A stretch of 64,000 nucleotides of DNA from assembly GCF_031458255.1 (NCBI RefSeq), contig NZ_JAVDYC010000001.1, positions 6,457,001-6,521,000 on the forward strand, given 5' to 3'. The notes beneath the pieces were generated by a model. It was given only the letters and a program-made list of their open reading frames with translations. It was not told the DNA's origin and did not search any database. Source of the stretch: Catenuloplanes niger. GTDB taxonomy: Bacteria > Actinomycetota > Actinomycetes > Mycobacteriales > Micromonosporaceae. Position 1 is the first letter of the stretch, and each line of letters starts with the position of its first letter. This document shows, in pieces, positions 48,992-57,841 of this stretch. The position numbers and the translations under genes were made by a program.

Positions 48992-51115
48992 ATGCGCATC
49001 ACTCGAAGGGCATTGCTGTTACTCACGGTGGCGCTCGGCGTCGCCGCCGTCCCGGTCCCGGCGTCCGCCGCGGCCGGGACGCAGCGGCTCCCGCACGCGG
49101 TCGGTGGATACGTCCAGAGCCCGTACCTGAAGAAGGCCGAGGCCCGGGCGAACGCGGCGGACCTGCCGGCCGTCGTCGACCTGCGCCCGTACGCCCCGGC
49201 CCCGGGTGACCAGGGCCAGATCGGCTCGTGCGTCTCCTGGTCGATCGCGCACCAGATCATGGGCTACTACGCGCAGCGGCAGGGCGGGGCCGGCGCGCCG
49301 TACGCGCCGCTGTTCCTCTACATGCGCACGGTGGCGGCCGGCGGTGCCCCGAGCGCCGGTACGAACCCGGACTACGCGCTGTCCCGCGCGCAGGCCGGCG
49401 GCGTGGACACGCAGGCGCACTACTGGCAGGGCACGACCGGCTGGCAGACGCCGCCGACCGCGGACCAGATCGCGAACGCGGAGAACTACCGGATCACCGC
49501 CTGGCAGCGGCTCTGGGTCGGCCCGAACCAGGGCGGGAACGCGCAGGCCATGGTCAAGTCGGCGCTCGCCTCCGGCCAGCCGGTCGCGCTCGGGTTCCCG
49601 GTCTTCAAGGACTTCATGTACCTGAAGGGCCACACCAACTACACCACCACCAGCGGTACGAACCTGGGCGGCCACATGGTCGCGGCGCTCGGCTACGACA
49701 CCGCCGGCGTGTGGATCCGCAACTCCTGGGGCACCGGCTGGGGCAACGCCGGTGACGCGCACCTGTCCTGGTCGTTCGTGCAGTCCGCGGTGAACGGGGC
49801 GTACACGGTCAGCGGCATCGACACCCCGGCCGCCGAGACCGAGCCGGCCCCGGCCGTGGCGTCGCTGTCCGCGAAGAGCGGCCCGGCCGCGGGCGGCAGC
49901 GCCGTCACGATCACCGGCTCCGGGCTGGCCACCGCGACCGGGGTCCGGTTCGGCGGCACGCCGGCCCAGTTCTCGGCCACCACGGTCGGCGGCGTGACGA
50001 AGCTGGTCGCGACCGCACCGGCCGGCACGTCCGGTTCCACGGTGGACGTCACGGTCACCAACGGCGCCGGGACCAGCGCGACCGGCACCGGCACGCGGTT
50101 CACCTACACGCCGAACGGGCCGGACGTCACCGCGATCTCCCCGTCCTCGGCCGTGCTCTACGGCGGCACCACGGTCACGCTGACCGGCACCGACCTGACC
50201 GACGTCAAGTCGGTCACGGCCGGCACCCGGACCGTCGGCGTCAAGTCGGTCGCGGGCGGCACCTCGCTCACGTTCGTCACGCCGGCGCTGGCCGTGGGCG
50301 GCTACCCGGTCACGGTCACCACGGCGTACGGCAAGAGCGCGCCGGTCACACTCACCGTCACGCCGCCGGGTGCGCCGTCCGTCGCCGTGGCGACGGCCAC
50401 CGGGTCGACGGTCAAGGCCACGCCGCTCACCGTCACCGGCGCGAACCTGCTGAAGGCGACCATGACGCTGGACGGGAGGACGGTCGGCGGCAGCGTCACC
50501 GACACGAAGATCACGCTGTCGCTGCCGGCCCGCCCGGCCGGTGACCTCCCGCTGGTGATCAAGACGCCGGGCGGCACCACCACGGTCACGGTCACCTACC
50601 TGGCGCCGCCGCGGCCGGTCCTCGCGGAGCTGGGCATGACCAGCGGCCCGACGCACCGGGCCACCCCGGTGACCATCACCGGTACGTCGCTGGGCGACAT
50701 CACCGCGCTCACCGTCGGCGGCGTGCGGGTGGGCTTCACCAAGGTCTCGGCCACCCAGGTCAAGGCCACGTTCCCGGCCAGGGCCGCGGGCGCCTACGAG
50801 GTCCGGGTGACCGGGCCGGGCGGCGTCAGCGACGCGCTGACGTTCACCTACGTCACGCCGCCGAAGCCGGTGATCAGCTCGCTGAGCGCCACGACCGGCA
50901 CGGCGGGCCGGAGCATCACGATCACCATCGGCGGTACGTCGTTCGGCGACGCGACCGCGCTGACGCTCGGCGGGACCCGGATCGCGTTCACGAAGGTGTC
51001 CGGCACCGAGCTCCGGGCGACGCTGCCGGGCCGGGTCGCGGGCACCTACGACGTGCAGGTGACCGGGCCGGGCGGCATCAGCGACAAGGGCGTGGGGTTC
51101 ACCTACGTCAGGTGA
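48992..51115 (+). CDS. secreted papain-like (C1A) peptidase with IPT/TIG repeats
   Basis: A 707-residue exported protein. The signal peptide (1-27) is followed by a C1 peptidase domain (about 45-280). The oxyanion Gln and nucleophile Cys are in GDQGQIGSCVSWSIAHQ, the His in GGHMVAALGYDTAG, and the Asn in WIRNSWGTGWGNAGD. A PAEPAP-like linker leads to five IPT/TIG Ig-fold repeats (starting near residue 285; e.g. SGPAAGGSAVTITGSGLA, SPSSAVLYGGTTVTLTG). The repeats probably position the protease on the cell surface. ATG 48992 follows GGAAGGAGCC. No inhibitor gene is nearby. Confidence 0.9.
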   Translation: MRITRRALLLLTVALGVAAVPVPASAAAGTQRLPHAVGGYVQSPYLKKAEARANAADLPAVVDLRPYAPAPGDQGQIGSCVSWSIAHQIMGYYAQRQGGAGAPYAPLFLYMRTVAAGGAPSAGTNPDYALSRAQAGGVDTQAHYWQGTTGWQTPPTADQIANAENYRITAWQRLWVGPNQGGNAQAMVKSALASGQPVALGFPVFKDFMYLKGHTNYTTTSGTNLGGHMVAALGYDTAGVWIRNSWGTGWGNAGDAHLSWSFVQSAVNGAYTVSGIDTPAAETEPAPAVASLSAKSGPAAGGSAVTITGSGLATATGVRFGGTPAQFSATTVGGVTKLVATAPAGTSGSTVDVTVTNGAGTSATGTGTRFTYTPNGPDVTAISPSSAVLYGGTTVTLTGTDLTDVKSVTAGTRTVGVKSVAGGTSLTFVTPALAVGGYPVTVTTAYGKSAPVTLTVTPPGAPSVAVATATGSTVKATPLTVTGANLLKATMTLDGRTVGGSVTDTKITLSLPARPAGDLPLVIKTPGGTTTVTVTYLAPPRPVLAELGMTSGPTHRATPVTITGTSLGDITALTVGGVRVGFTKVSATQVKATFPARAAGAYEVRVTGPGGVSDALTFTYVTPPKPVISSLSATTGTAGRSITITIGGTSFGDATALTLGGTRIAFTKVSGTELRATLPGRVAGTYDVQVTGPGGISDKGVGFTYVR

Positions 51116-51175
51116 CGACGTTCCCGGGCAGGGCCTCCGCTCCGGCCAGGGGCGGAGGGCCGGGGTGAGGTAAGG

Positions 51176-51211
51176 GAGCGGGGCCGTGCCACGGATGGCA
51201 CGGCCCCGCTC
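51176..51211. terminator. bidirectional intrinsic terminator
   Basis: Perfect 16-bp stem GAGCGGGGCCGTGCCA with its inverse around loop CGGA, between the convergent peptidase and PAC2 genes. Strong enough to stop both transcripts. Confidence 0.8.
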
Positions 51212-51223
51212 CTCGCGCGCGTC

Positions 51224-52144
51224 CTACTTCTCGTCGTCGCGGGCCTGCTCGGCCAGGTAACGCTCCAGCTCGGCGCCCAGCTCGTCCGCGGTCGGCAGCT
51301 CCACGGCCGGGCTGGCCAGCAGGCTGTTCGAGGCGCGGCCGCGGACGAACGCGTCGTACTGCTGCTCGAGCGCGCCGACCAGGTTGCGCCCCTGGTCGTC
51401 CTCGGCGATCTGCTGGTCGACGGCGGCCCGCACCTCGGCGGCGGACGCCCGCAGGCCGTCCAGCGGCAGCAGCAGGCCGGTCGAGTGCGACACGGAGCTG
51501 AGCAGCGTCTCGGCCGCGGCCGGGTACTCGGTCTGCGCCAGGTAGTGCGGGACGTGCACCGCGTACCCCATGGCGTCCTTGCCCTGCTCGCCGAGGCGCA
51601 GTTCGAGCAGGTTGCCGATGGCCGCCGGCACCTGCACCTTCTGCATGAACGACTCCTGGTCGCCGAGCAGCGCGGGCCGGGTGGCGTGCCCGGTGACGCT
51701 GGCCGGGCGGGTGTGCGGGACCGCCATCGGGATCGCGGTCATCCCGATCGTCAGCCGCACCCGGAACCGGTCGATGAGCTGGATCACCGCCGCGATGTAC
51801 CGCTCCCACTGCAGGTCCGGCTCCGGGCCGGCGAGCAGCAGGAACGGCGCGGAGACCGTGTCGTGCACCAGGTGCAGCGCGAGCTTCGGCGTCTCGTAGC
51901 TGACCCAGTGGTCGCGATCGAAGATCATCGAGGGCCGCCGCGAACGGTAGTCCATCAGCTGGTCGACGTCGAACGTCGCCAGTTCGGTGCTGTCCAGCGT
52001 GCTGAGCAGGTGGTCCACCGCGAGCTGGCTGGCGCTGCCCGCGTCCACGAACCCCGTCATCGCGTGCACCAGCACCGGTTCGTCGAGCTCGGCGAGCGTC
52101 GGCAGGTCGTCGGTGAGCCGGTAGAGCCCCTCCGGATCGAGCAC
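51224..52144 (-). CDS. PAC2-family protein
   Basis: A 306-residue protein of the PAC2 (proteasome assembly chaperone 2-like) family widespread in actinobacteria. It begins VLDPEGLYRLTDDLPTLAEL and has PVLVHAMTGFVDAGSASQLA, DYRSRRPSMIFD, PFLLLAGPEPDLQWERYI and GMTAIPMAVPHTRP, then a C-terminal helical tail (EQQYDAFVRGRASN). Its role is unknown, but it is often associated with proteasome-bearing bacteria. GTG 52144 is selected because GGAGGGGGAGAGACCC lies just upstream; an ATG at 52189 lacks such a site. Confidence 0.88.
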   Translation of the reverse strand: MLDPEGLYRLTDDLPTLAELDEPVLVHAMTGFVDAGSASQLAVDHLLSTLDSTELATFDVDQLMDYRSRRPSMIFDRDHWVSYETPKLALHLVHDTVSAPFLLLAGPEPDLQWERYIAAVIQLIDRFRVRLTIGMTAIPMAVPHTRPASVTGHATRPALLGDQESFMQKVQVPAAIGNLLELRLGEQGKDAMGYAVHVPHYLAQTEYPAAAETLLSSVSHSTGLLLPLDGLRASAAEVRAAVDQQIAEDDQGRNLVGALEQQYDAFVRGRASNSLLASPAVELPTADELGAELERYLAEQARDDEK

Positions 52145-52336
52145 GGGTCTCTCCCCCTCCTGGAAAGAACAAGCCGATTCGGCCAACATCCAGGTCCCGC
52201 GGCTCATTCCCGCGTCACCGGGTGTTCCCGGTGAAATTCTCTCAAATTCCCCCTGTGACGTGTACGGCAGGCGCCTCATCTCGGCGCGCACGCCGCCGAT
52301 GGGAGACGAGTCGGAATCGCCGACGGCAGGAGGGCC

Positions 52337-54562
52337 ATGCGACGGTCGACGGCCGCGTTCTACGGTGTGACGGGCGGGGCGGTGTCGGCAGCCGCCGCGC
52401 TGGCGCTGTTCGCGCCGCTCCCCGCCGGGGTCCGCACGGTGGTCGTGCCGCAGACCGCGATGCTGCTGGCGGACGTGCTGGCGATCGGTTTCGCGGTGCG
52501 GGCGGCCCGGCGTCCGGGCTCGGACCCCGCGGCGCGTCGCGCCTGGAGGTTGCTGACCGGCGCGCTCATCGCGCTGTGCGCCGGGTCCGTGCTGTTCGCC
52601 GCGTTCCCGAACTCGACCGAGTTCCCGGTCCCGGGCCACTGGATGCGGCTCGGCGTGTTCCTGCCGCTGATGCTGGCCGGGCTGCTCTCGATGCCGCGGC
52701 GCGCCCGGGGGCAGTACACGCGCTGGAAGACGGCGCTGGACGTGAGCGCCGTGGTGGCCGGCGGCGCGATGCTGCTGTGGTACCTGGTCACCGGCCCGGC
52801 GCTGACCGCCGGGACGTCGCTGGGCCGGCACACGGTGGCGTTCGCGCTGGCGTACCCGATCGCCGACCTGGTGTTGCTCTTCGGCGTGACGCTGGTGCTG
52901 GTCCGTGGCCTGGACACCGCCACCCGGCTGCCGATGGTGCTGCTCGGCACCGCGCTGCTCTTCGAGATCGTCGGCAACACGTACCTGGGTTACCTGGCCG
53001 TGCACCCGGGCGGCCCGGCCGTGGTGCAGTGGCTCTTCTTCTGCTGGATGGCCGCGCACGCGCTGATCGCGGCCGCCGCGTTCGAGGCGTCCCGGGCGGC
53101 CGGCACCTCCGTGGTCCGCGATCCCGGCGGCGCGGTGACCCGGCTGCCCTACCTGGGCATCGTGGCCGGGTTGTCGTTGCTGGTGGTGGCCGCGCTGCGG
53201 GACGGCCGGATCTATCCGTGGACCGGCCTGGTGCTCGGCGCGCTGCTGCTGGTCGGCATCGTGGTGCTGCGGCAGGTCGCCACGCTGCGGGAGAACCACG
53301 AGCTGGCGATCACGGACGGGCTGACCGGCCTGGCGAACCGGTCCCGGCTGCACGACGCGCTCGGCCGCGCGCTGGTCAAGGGTCAGCGGTCCGGCCAGTC
53401 GACCGCGGTGCTGCTCGCCGACCTGAACGGGTTCAAGCAGGTCAACGACGGGCTCGGACACGCGGCGGGGGACCGGATGCTGGTCGAGTTCGCCGGCATG
53501 CTGCGCCGCGCCGTGCTCGGCTCGGACGTGGTCGGCCGGCTCGGCGGCGACGAGTTCGCGGTGGTGCTGCACGACATCGGCACGGCGGAGAACGCGCAGG
53601 CGGTGGTGCGGCGGCTGCGCCAGGAGATGAAGCTGCCGATCCTGATCGGCGACGTGGTGGTGCAGGTGCGTGCCGCGATCGGCGTCGCGGTGACCGGTCC
53701 CGGCGAGCACGACGTGGACACGCTGCTGCGGCTGGCCGACGAGTCGATGTACCGGGCGAAGCGCGCGGAGCACAACGGCACCGACCCGGACATGGAGGCG
53801 CTGGCGGCGGATCTCGGCGACGCGGTCCGCAACGGCCAGCTGCACGTGCACTACCAGCCGATCGCGACGCTGCCGGACGGCCGGATCGTGGGCGTGGAGG
53901 CGCTGGTCCGCTGGGAGCACCCGGAGCGCGGCACGGTGCCGCCGCTGTCGTTCATCCCGCTGGCGGAGGAGACCGGCGAGATCCGGGAGATCGGCGCCTG
54001 GGTGCTGGAGCAGGCGTGCCGGCAGGTGGCGGCGTGGCGCGCGGCCGGGCACCGGCTGCACCTCGCCGTGAACGTGTCGCCGCGCCAGCTCGAACCGGGG
54101 CTCGCCGAGCGGGTGTTCGCCGTGCTGGACGCGGCCGGCCTGCCGTACCGGGACCTGATCGTCGAGGTGACCGAGAGCGTGCGGGTGGAGGACCCGGTCG
54201 CGGTCGAGCAGTTGCGGAAGCTGCACGAGCGCGGCGTGCGGATCGCGCTGGACGACTTCGGCACCGGCTACTCCACGCTGCGCTACCTGACCGCGCTGCC
54301 GGTGGACATCCTCAAGATCGACCGGTCGTTCGTGGCGAAGCTGGACGGTACGCCGGAGGGCGCGGCCGTGGCCGAGACCGTGCTGCGGTTGAGTCGGATG
54401 ATGCACCTGGAGACGGTCGCGGAGGGCGTCGAGTCGCCCGGCCAGGCCGCGGAGCTCGCCGGGCTCGGCTGCGTCAACGCGCAGGGCTTCCACTTCGCCC
54501 GGCCGATGGCCGCGGACGCGGTCTCCGACCTGCTCGCCGAACAGAACCCGGCCAGCGTCTGA
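52337..54562 (+). CDS. membrane GGDEF-EAL protein next to glycosyltransferase
   Basis: A 741-residue c-di-GMP enzyme. About eight TM helices occupy residues 7-310. The GGDEF domain has TDGLTGLANRSRLHDAL, DLNGFKQVNDGLGHAAGD and an intact RLGGDEFAVVL. The EAL domain has VEALVRWEHPERG, VNVSPRQLEPGL, the DDFGTGYSTLRYL loop, LKIDRSFVAKL and EGVESPGQAAEL, all intact. ATG 52337 follows GGCAGGAGGGCC. It is 34 bp upstream of the glycosyltransferase gene and probably in one operon with it and the next membrane protein gene, suggesting local control of glycan export by c-di-GMP. Confidence 0.93.
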   Translation: MRRSTAAFYGVTGGAVSAAAALALFAPLPAGVRTVVVPQTAMLLADVLAIGFAVRAARRPGSDPAARRAWRLLTGALIALCAGSVLFAAFPNSTEFPVPGHWMRLGVFLPLMLAGLLSMPRRARGQYTRWKTALDVSAVVAGGAMLLWYLVTGPALTAGTSLGRHTVAFALAYPIADLVLLFGVTLVLVRGLDTATRLPMVLLGTALLFEIVGNTYLGYLAVHPGGPAVVQWLFFCWMAAHALIAAAAFEASRAAGTSVVRDPGGAVTRLPYLGIVAGLSLLVVAALRDGRIYPWTGLVLGALLLVGIVVLRQVATLRENHELAITDGLTGLANRSRLHDALGRALVKGQRSGQSTAVLLADLNGFKQVNDGLGHAAGDRMLVEFAGMLRRAVLGSDVVGRLGGDEFAVVLHDIGTAENAQAVVRRLRQEMKLPILIGDVVVQVRAAIGVAVTGPGEHDVDTLLRLADESMYRAKRAEHNGTDPDMEALAADLGDAVRNGQLHVHYQPIATLPDGRIVGVEALVRWEHPERGTVPPLSFIPLAEETGEIREIGAWVLEQACRQVAAWRAAGHRLHLAVNVSPRQLEPGLAERVFAVLDAAGLPYRDLIVEVTESVRVEDPVAVEQLRKLHERGVRIALDDFGTGYSTLRYLTALPVDILKIDRSFVAKLDGTPEGAAVAETVLRLSRMMHLETVAEGVESPGQAAELAGLGCVNAQGFHFARPMAADAVSDLLAEQNPASV

Positions 54563-54596
54563 TTCGCCGCAAAAAAGGCAATTTACGTCATATCGT

Positions 54597-56489
54597 GTGG
54601 GAGTGACGAGCGCGGCGGGCGTGGGCGTGCCGGTCGGGGATCTGCTGGTCGATGCCGGGCTGCTGACCCGGCAGCAGATGTCCGACGCGGTGCGGACCTG
54701 GGTGCGCACCGGCGCCCGCCTGGAGACGATTCTGATCAACTCCGGCGTGGTCCGCCGCCTGGACGTCTACCGCGTGCTGGCCCGCGGCTGGGACATCCCG
54801 TACATGGAGGATCTGGACCAGTACCCGGTCGACGAGCGGCTGCTCGCCGGGCTGCAGCCGACCGAACTGGTCGCCGGCGCGTGGTTCCCGGTGCGGCGGC
54901 GCGACGACGGCACCGTGCTGGTCGCCACCGCGGAGGCGCCGAGCGAGCGCCGCCGCACCGAGATCTCCCGGCGGCTCGGCGACGCGCCGGTGGAGTTCGC
55001 CGCGGTCACCGGTCTCGACATCGACGTGGCCGTGATGCGTGGCTTCCGCGGCCTGGTGCTGGAGGAGGCGAGCCTCGGCCTGTGGCGCCGCGACGAGAAC
55101 CGCTCGGCGCGCACCGTGCTCAGTCGCGGCCAGCGCTGGTTCTTCGGCGTCGCCGCGGTGGTGCTGGTGGTGCTCGCCGTCCTGTACCCGCGTGCGGTGC
55201 TGGTCGCGCTGTCCGCCACCGTCGGCGCCGCGTTCCTGGTCAGCGTGTGGTTCAAGTTCGCGATCTGCCTGTCCGGCGCGCGGTTCGAGCGGTTCGAGAC
55301 GGTCACCGCGGCGGACGTGGCCGCGCTGCGCGACGTGGACCTGCCGGTCTACACCGTGCTGGTCCCGGTCTACCGCGAGGCGAACGTCGTCGGTGACCTG
55401 GTGGCGAACCTCGGCGCGCTCGACTACCCGCCGTCCAAGCTGCAGATTCTGCTGCTGCTCGAGGAGGAGGACGACGAGACGCGGAACGCGGCGAAGGCGG
55501 CCCGGCCACCGCAGACCATCACGTTCGTCACCATCCCGGCCGGGCAGCCGCAGACCAAGCCGAAGGCGTGCAACGTCGGGCTGTTCCTGGCGAAGGGCGA
55601 GTTCCTGGTCATCTACGACGCGGAGGACAAGCCGGACCCGGACCAGCTGAAGAAGGCGGTGGTCGCGTTCGGCCGGGGCGGGCGCAGCCTGGCCTGCGTG
55701 CAGGCGGCGCTGAACCACTGGAACGCGGAGGAGAACGCGCTCACCCGGATGTTCACGCTCGAGTACTCGTTCTGGTTCGACTACATGCTGCCGGGGCTGG
55801 ACGCGAGCCGGATGCCGATCCCGCTCGGCGGCACGTCCAACCACTTCCGCACGGACGCGCTGCGCCGGCTCGGCGGCTGGGACCCGTTCAACGTCACCGA
55901 GGACGCGGACATCGGCATCCGGGCGGCCGCGCTCGGGCGGACGGTCAGCGTGATCAACTCGACCACGTTCGAGGAGGCGAACCGGGCGTACGGCAACTTC
56001 ATCCGGCAGCGATCCCGGTGGATCAAGGGGTACCTGCAGACCACGCTGGTGCACCTGCGGCAGCCGGTCACGCTGCTGCGGATGATCGGCCCGCGGTCCG
56101 CGTTCGGGTTCGCGCTGCTGGTCGGCGGCACCCCGCTGACGTTCCTGTGCGTGCCGCCGCTGTACGTGCTGTTCGCCGTCTCGCTGCTGCTGCCGCCGGA
56201 CACGCTCTCCCCGTACTTCCCCGGCTGGGTGCTGTGGAGCGGCCTGGTCAACCTGCTGCTGGGCAACTCATTGATGATCTACGTGTCGATGATGGGCGCG
56301 TTCAAACGACGGCGCTACCGGCTCGTCGCCTGGGGTCTGGTGAACCCGCTCTACTGGCTGATGCACTCGATCTCCGCCTACAAGGCGCTCTGGCAGCTGA
56401 TCACCCGACCGCACTACTGGGAGAAGACCACCCATGGCCTCAGTACCGTCGCGGGGCACCCGCCCGCAGACGGCCCCGTTCACGCCTGA
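54597..56489 (+). CDS. family 2 glycosyltransferase with GspE/MshEN-like N-terminal domain
   Basis: A 630-residue processive-type membrane glycosyltransferase. Residues 10-145 match the T2SSE-N/MshEN type: PVGDLLVDAGLLTRQQMSDA and the half-repeat RLETILINSGVVRRLDVYRV. Two TM helices (180-220) precede the GT2 domain: YTVLVPVYREANVVGDLVANL, VIYDAEDKPDPDQLKKAV (DxD-like), TSNHFRTDALRRLGGW, VTEDADIGIRAA (the TED) and RQRSRWIKGYLQTTL (the Q/RxxRW). Four more TM helices follow. This is the BcsA/NfrB type catalysing polymer synthesis and export. GTG 54597 or 54603. Confidence 0.9.
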   Translation: MGVTSAAGVGVPVGDLLVDAGLLTRQQMSDAVRTWVRTGARLETILINSGVVRRLDVYRVLARGWDIPYMEDLDQYPVDERLLAGLQPTELVAGAWFPVRRRDDGTVLVATAEAPSERRRTEISRRLGDAPVEFAAVTGLDIDVAVMRGFRGLVLEEASLGLWRRDENRSARTVLSRGQRWFFGVAAVVLVVLAVLYPRAVLVALSATVGAAFLVSVWFKFAICLSGARFERFETVTAADVAALRDVDLPVYTVLVPVYREANVVGDLVANLGALDYPPSKLQILLLLEEEDDETRNAAKAARPPQTITFVTIPAGQPQTKPKACNVGLFLAKGEFLVIYDAEDKPDPDQLKKAVVAFGRGGRSLACVQAALNHWNAEENALTRMFTLEYSFWFDYMLPGLDASRMPIPLGGTSNHFRTDALRRLGGWDPFNVTEDADIGIRAAALGRTVSVINSTTFEEANRAYGNFIRQRSRWIKGYLQTTLVHLRQPVTLLRMIGPRSAFGFALLVGGTPLTFLCVPPLYVLFAVSLLLPPDTLSPYFPGWVLWSGLVNLLLGNSLMIYVSMMGAFKRRRYRLVAWGLVNPLYWLMHSISAYKALWQLITRPHYWEKTTHGLSTVAGHPPADGPVHA

Positions 56490-57597
56490 GTGGCCGCCCC
56501 GGGCACCGTCCACGACCACCCAGCGGCCGCGGCGGGCGCGAACGGCACAGAGCGAGAGACGCGCGGGTACGGTACGGCACTGGGCGTTCCGGTTCCTGCT
56601 CAGCGTGCCGTTCGTCGCGCTGGCCGCGCTCTGGACCGGTGACGTCTCCGCCAACGAGGCGATCGAACGGGACGGCACGATCATCGAGTGGGGCTCGGAC
56701 CGGCTGAACTTCGTCAGTGAACTGTTCCCGCCGCTTCCCGCGGCCGTGGCCGGGCTGGCCCCGTACGGCACCCGCGGTCTCGGCGTGGCCGGCGCGCTGC
56801 TGGCCGGCGTGACGCTCGGCGTGCTGTGGGACCGCCTGCGCCGCTACGGGCTGCCGGTCTGGCTGGCCGCCGTGCTGCTGACCGGGCTCGGCGCGATGCC
56901 CGGCTTCGGCGCGCTCGCGGTCAGCGACTTCCGCGGGTTCGCCACGGTGGCGCTCCTCGCGGTGGCGCTGGCCGGGATGGTCCGGTTCGCGGCGGACGGC
57001 GACACCGGCGGCGGCTTCGCCTGCGGGCTGGCCATGGGCGCGGCCGTGATGTGCGACGTCTCCGCCGTGCTGTTCACCGTGATGCTGGCGGTCACCAGCG
57101 TGGTGATCATCCGCCGGCGCGGCTTCGGCGGCGCGGCGGCGGCACCCGGGCTGGCCGGCGCGACCGCGCTGGTGATCACGTTCCCGGCCGCGTCCGCCCT
57201 GTGCGGCTGGGCGTTCCTGGAGTGGCGGTTCGCCGGCACGTTCTTCCAGGGCCTGCGCGAGACCCCTTGGGGCCCGAACGTCATCACCGGCGGGTCCGCG
57301 GCGCTGGCCGAGCAACCGTGGCGGGAGCTGGGTGAGGCGGTGCTGCGGGCCCCGGTGTTCGCGGCGGTCCTGCTGCTGGCGCTGGGTACCGGCCGCTGGG
57401 TGCTGGCGCTGCTGCTGCCGGTCCCGCCGCTGCTGGTCGGGCTGGCCGTCGCGCTCGGCATGCCGCTCACGCCGGAGGAGGCGCTGCTCGTGCTCGGCAC
57501 GGCCGCGCTGGTCACCCCGATGCCGTCCGGGAAGGTCGCGGCCGCGGTGCTGAGTGTCGCGGCCGGGTGTCAAGTGGCGCTCGGATGGTTCTGGTGA
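56434..57597 (+). CDS. polytopic membrane protein of the glycosyltransferase operon
   Basis: A 387-residue protein with a disordered basic N-terminus and about nine TM helices (from residue 50). Between TM1 and TM2 an external loop carries EAIERDGTIIEWGSDRLNF, then LFPPLPAAVAGLAP. The topology resembles membrane glycosyltransferases or polymer-export partners, but no catalytic motif is recognised. The start overlaps the glycosyltransferase gene by 56 bp; ATG 56434 has GGAGAAG upstream inside that gene, so they are surely cotranscribed. Function presumably linked to the same glycan. Confidence 0.8.
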   Translation: MASVPSRGTRPQTAPFTPEWPPRAPSTTTQRPRRARTAQSERRAGTVRHWAFRFLLSVPFVALAALWTGDVSANEAIERDGTIIEWGSDRLNFVSELFPPLPAAVAGLAPYGTRGLGVAGALLAGVTLGVLWDRLRRYGLPVWLAAVLLTGLGAMPGFGALAVSDFRGFATVALLAVALAGMVRFAADGDTGGGFACGLAMGAAVMCDVSAVLFTVMLAVTSVVIIRRRGFGGAAAAPGLAGATALVITFPAASALCGWAFLEWRFAGTFFQGLRETPWGPNVITGGSAALAEQPWRELGEAVLRAPVFAAVLLLALGTGRWVLALLLPVPPLLVGLAVALGMPLTPEEALLVLGTAALVTPMPSGKVAAAVLSVAAGCQVALGWFW

Positions 57598-57643
57598 CGT
57601 GGCGCGTGGGTATCACCATGTGAACCGTCAACAGGAGGCAGTC

Positions 57644-57793
57644 ATGGCACGCATCGTCGACCGGATCCAGCACTTCCTGCGCTCCCCGGCGGGCCGCAAG
57701 GCCGCCGAGCGCGTCCAGCGCGAGCTCGCGAAGCCGCAGAACCAGCAGAAGCTGCGCGGACTCCTGACCCGCCTGTCCGGCCGCCGACGGTAG
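57644..57793 (+). CDS. short basic helical protein
   Basis: A 49-residue protein (MARIVDRIQHFLRSPAGRK at the start, GLLTRLSGRRR at the end) that should be an amphipathic, strongly basic helix with a Pro-Gln break. A perfect ACAGGAGGCAGTC ribosome site precedes ATG 57644. Similar tiny proteins occur in actinobacteria; the role is unknown. It lies 48 bp upstream of the EcsC gene, perhaps in one operon. Confidence 0.75.
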   Translation: MARIVDRIQHFLRSPAGRKAAERVQRELAKPQNQQKLRGLLTRLSGRRR

Positions 57794-57841
57794 CCGGGCA
57801 TCCTGTCCTTTCCCACCACGCACGTCTCCCGGAGCGCACAC

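Noticed and set aside
51224-54739. 1171-codon open frame on the minus strand across the GGDEF-EAL gene
   Set aside because: Antisense shadow produced by high third-position GC; its peptide is Arg/Gln/His-rich without domains, while the PAC2 and GGDEF-EAL genes occupying the region carry clear motifs. Only 51224-52144 is real.
57554-57643. N-terminal extension of the 49-residue protein
   Set aside because: The extension overlaps the preceding gene, and ATG 57644 has a perfect ribosome site.
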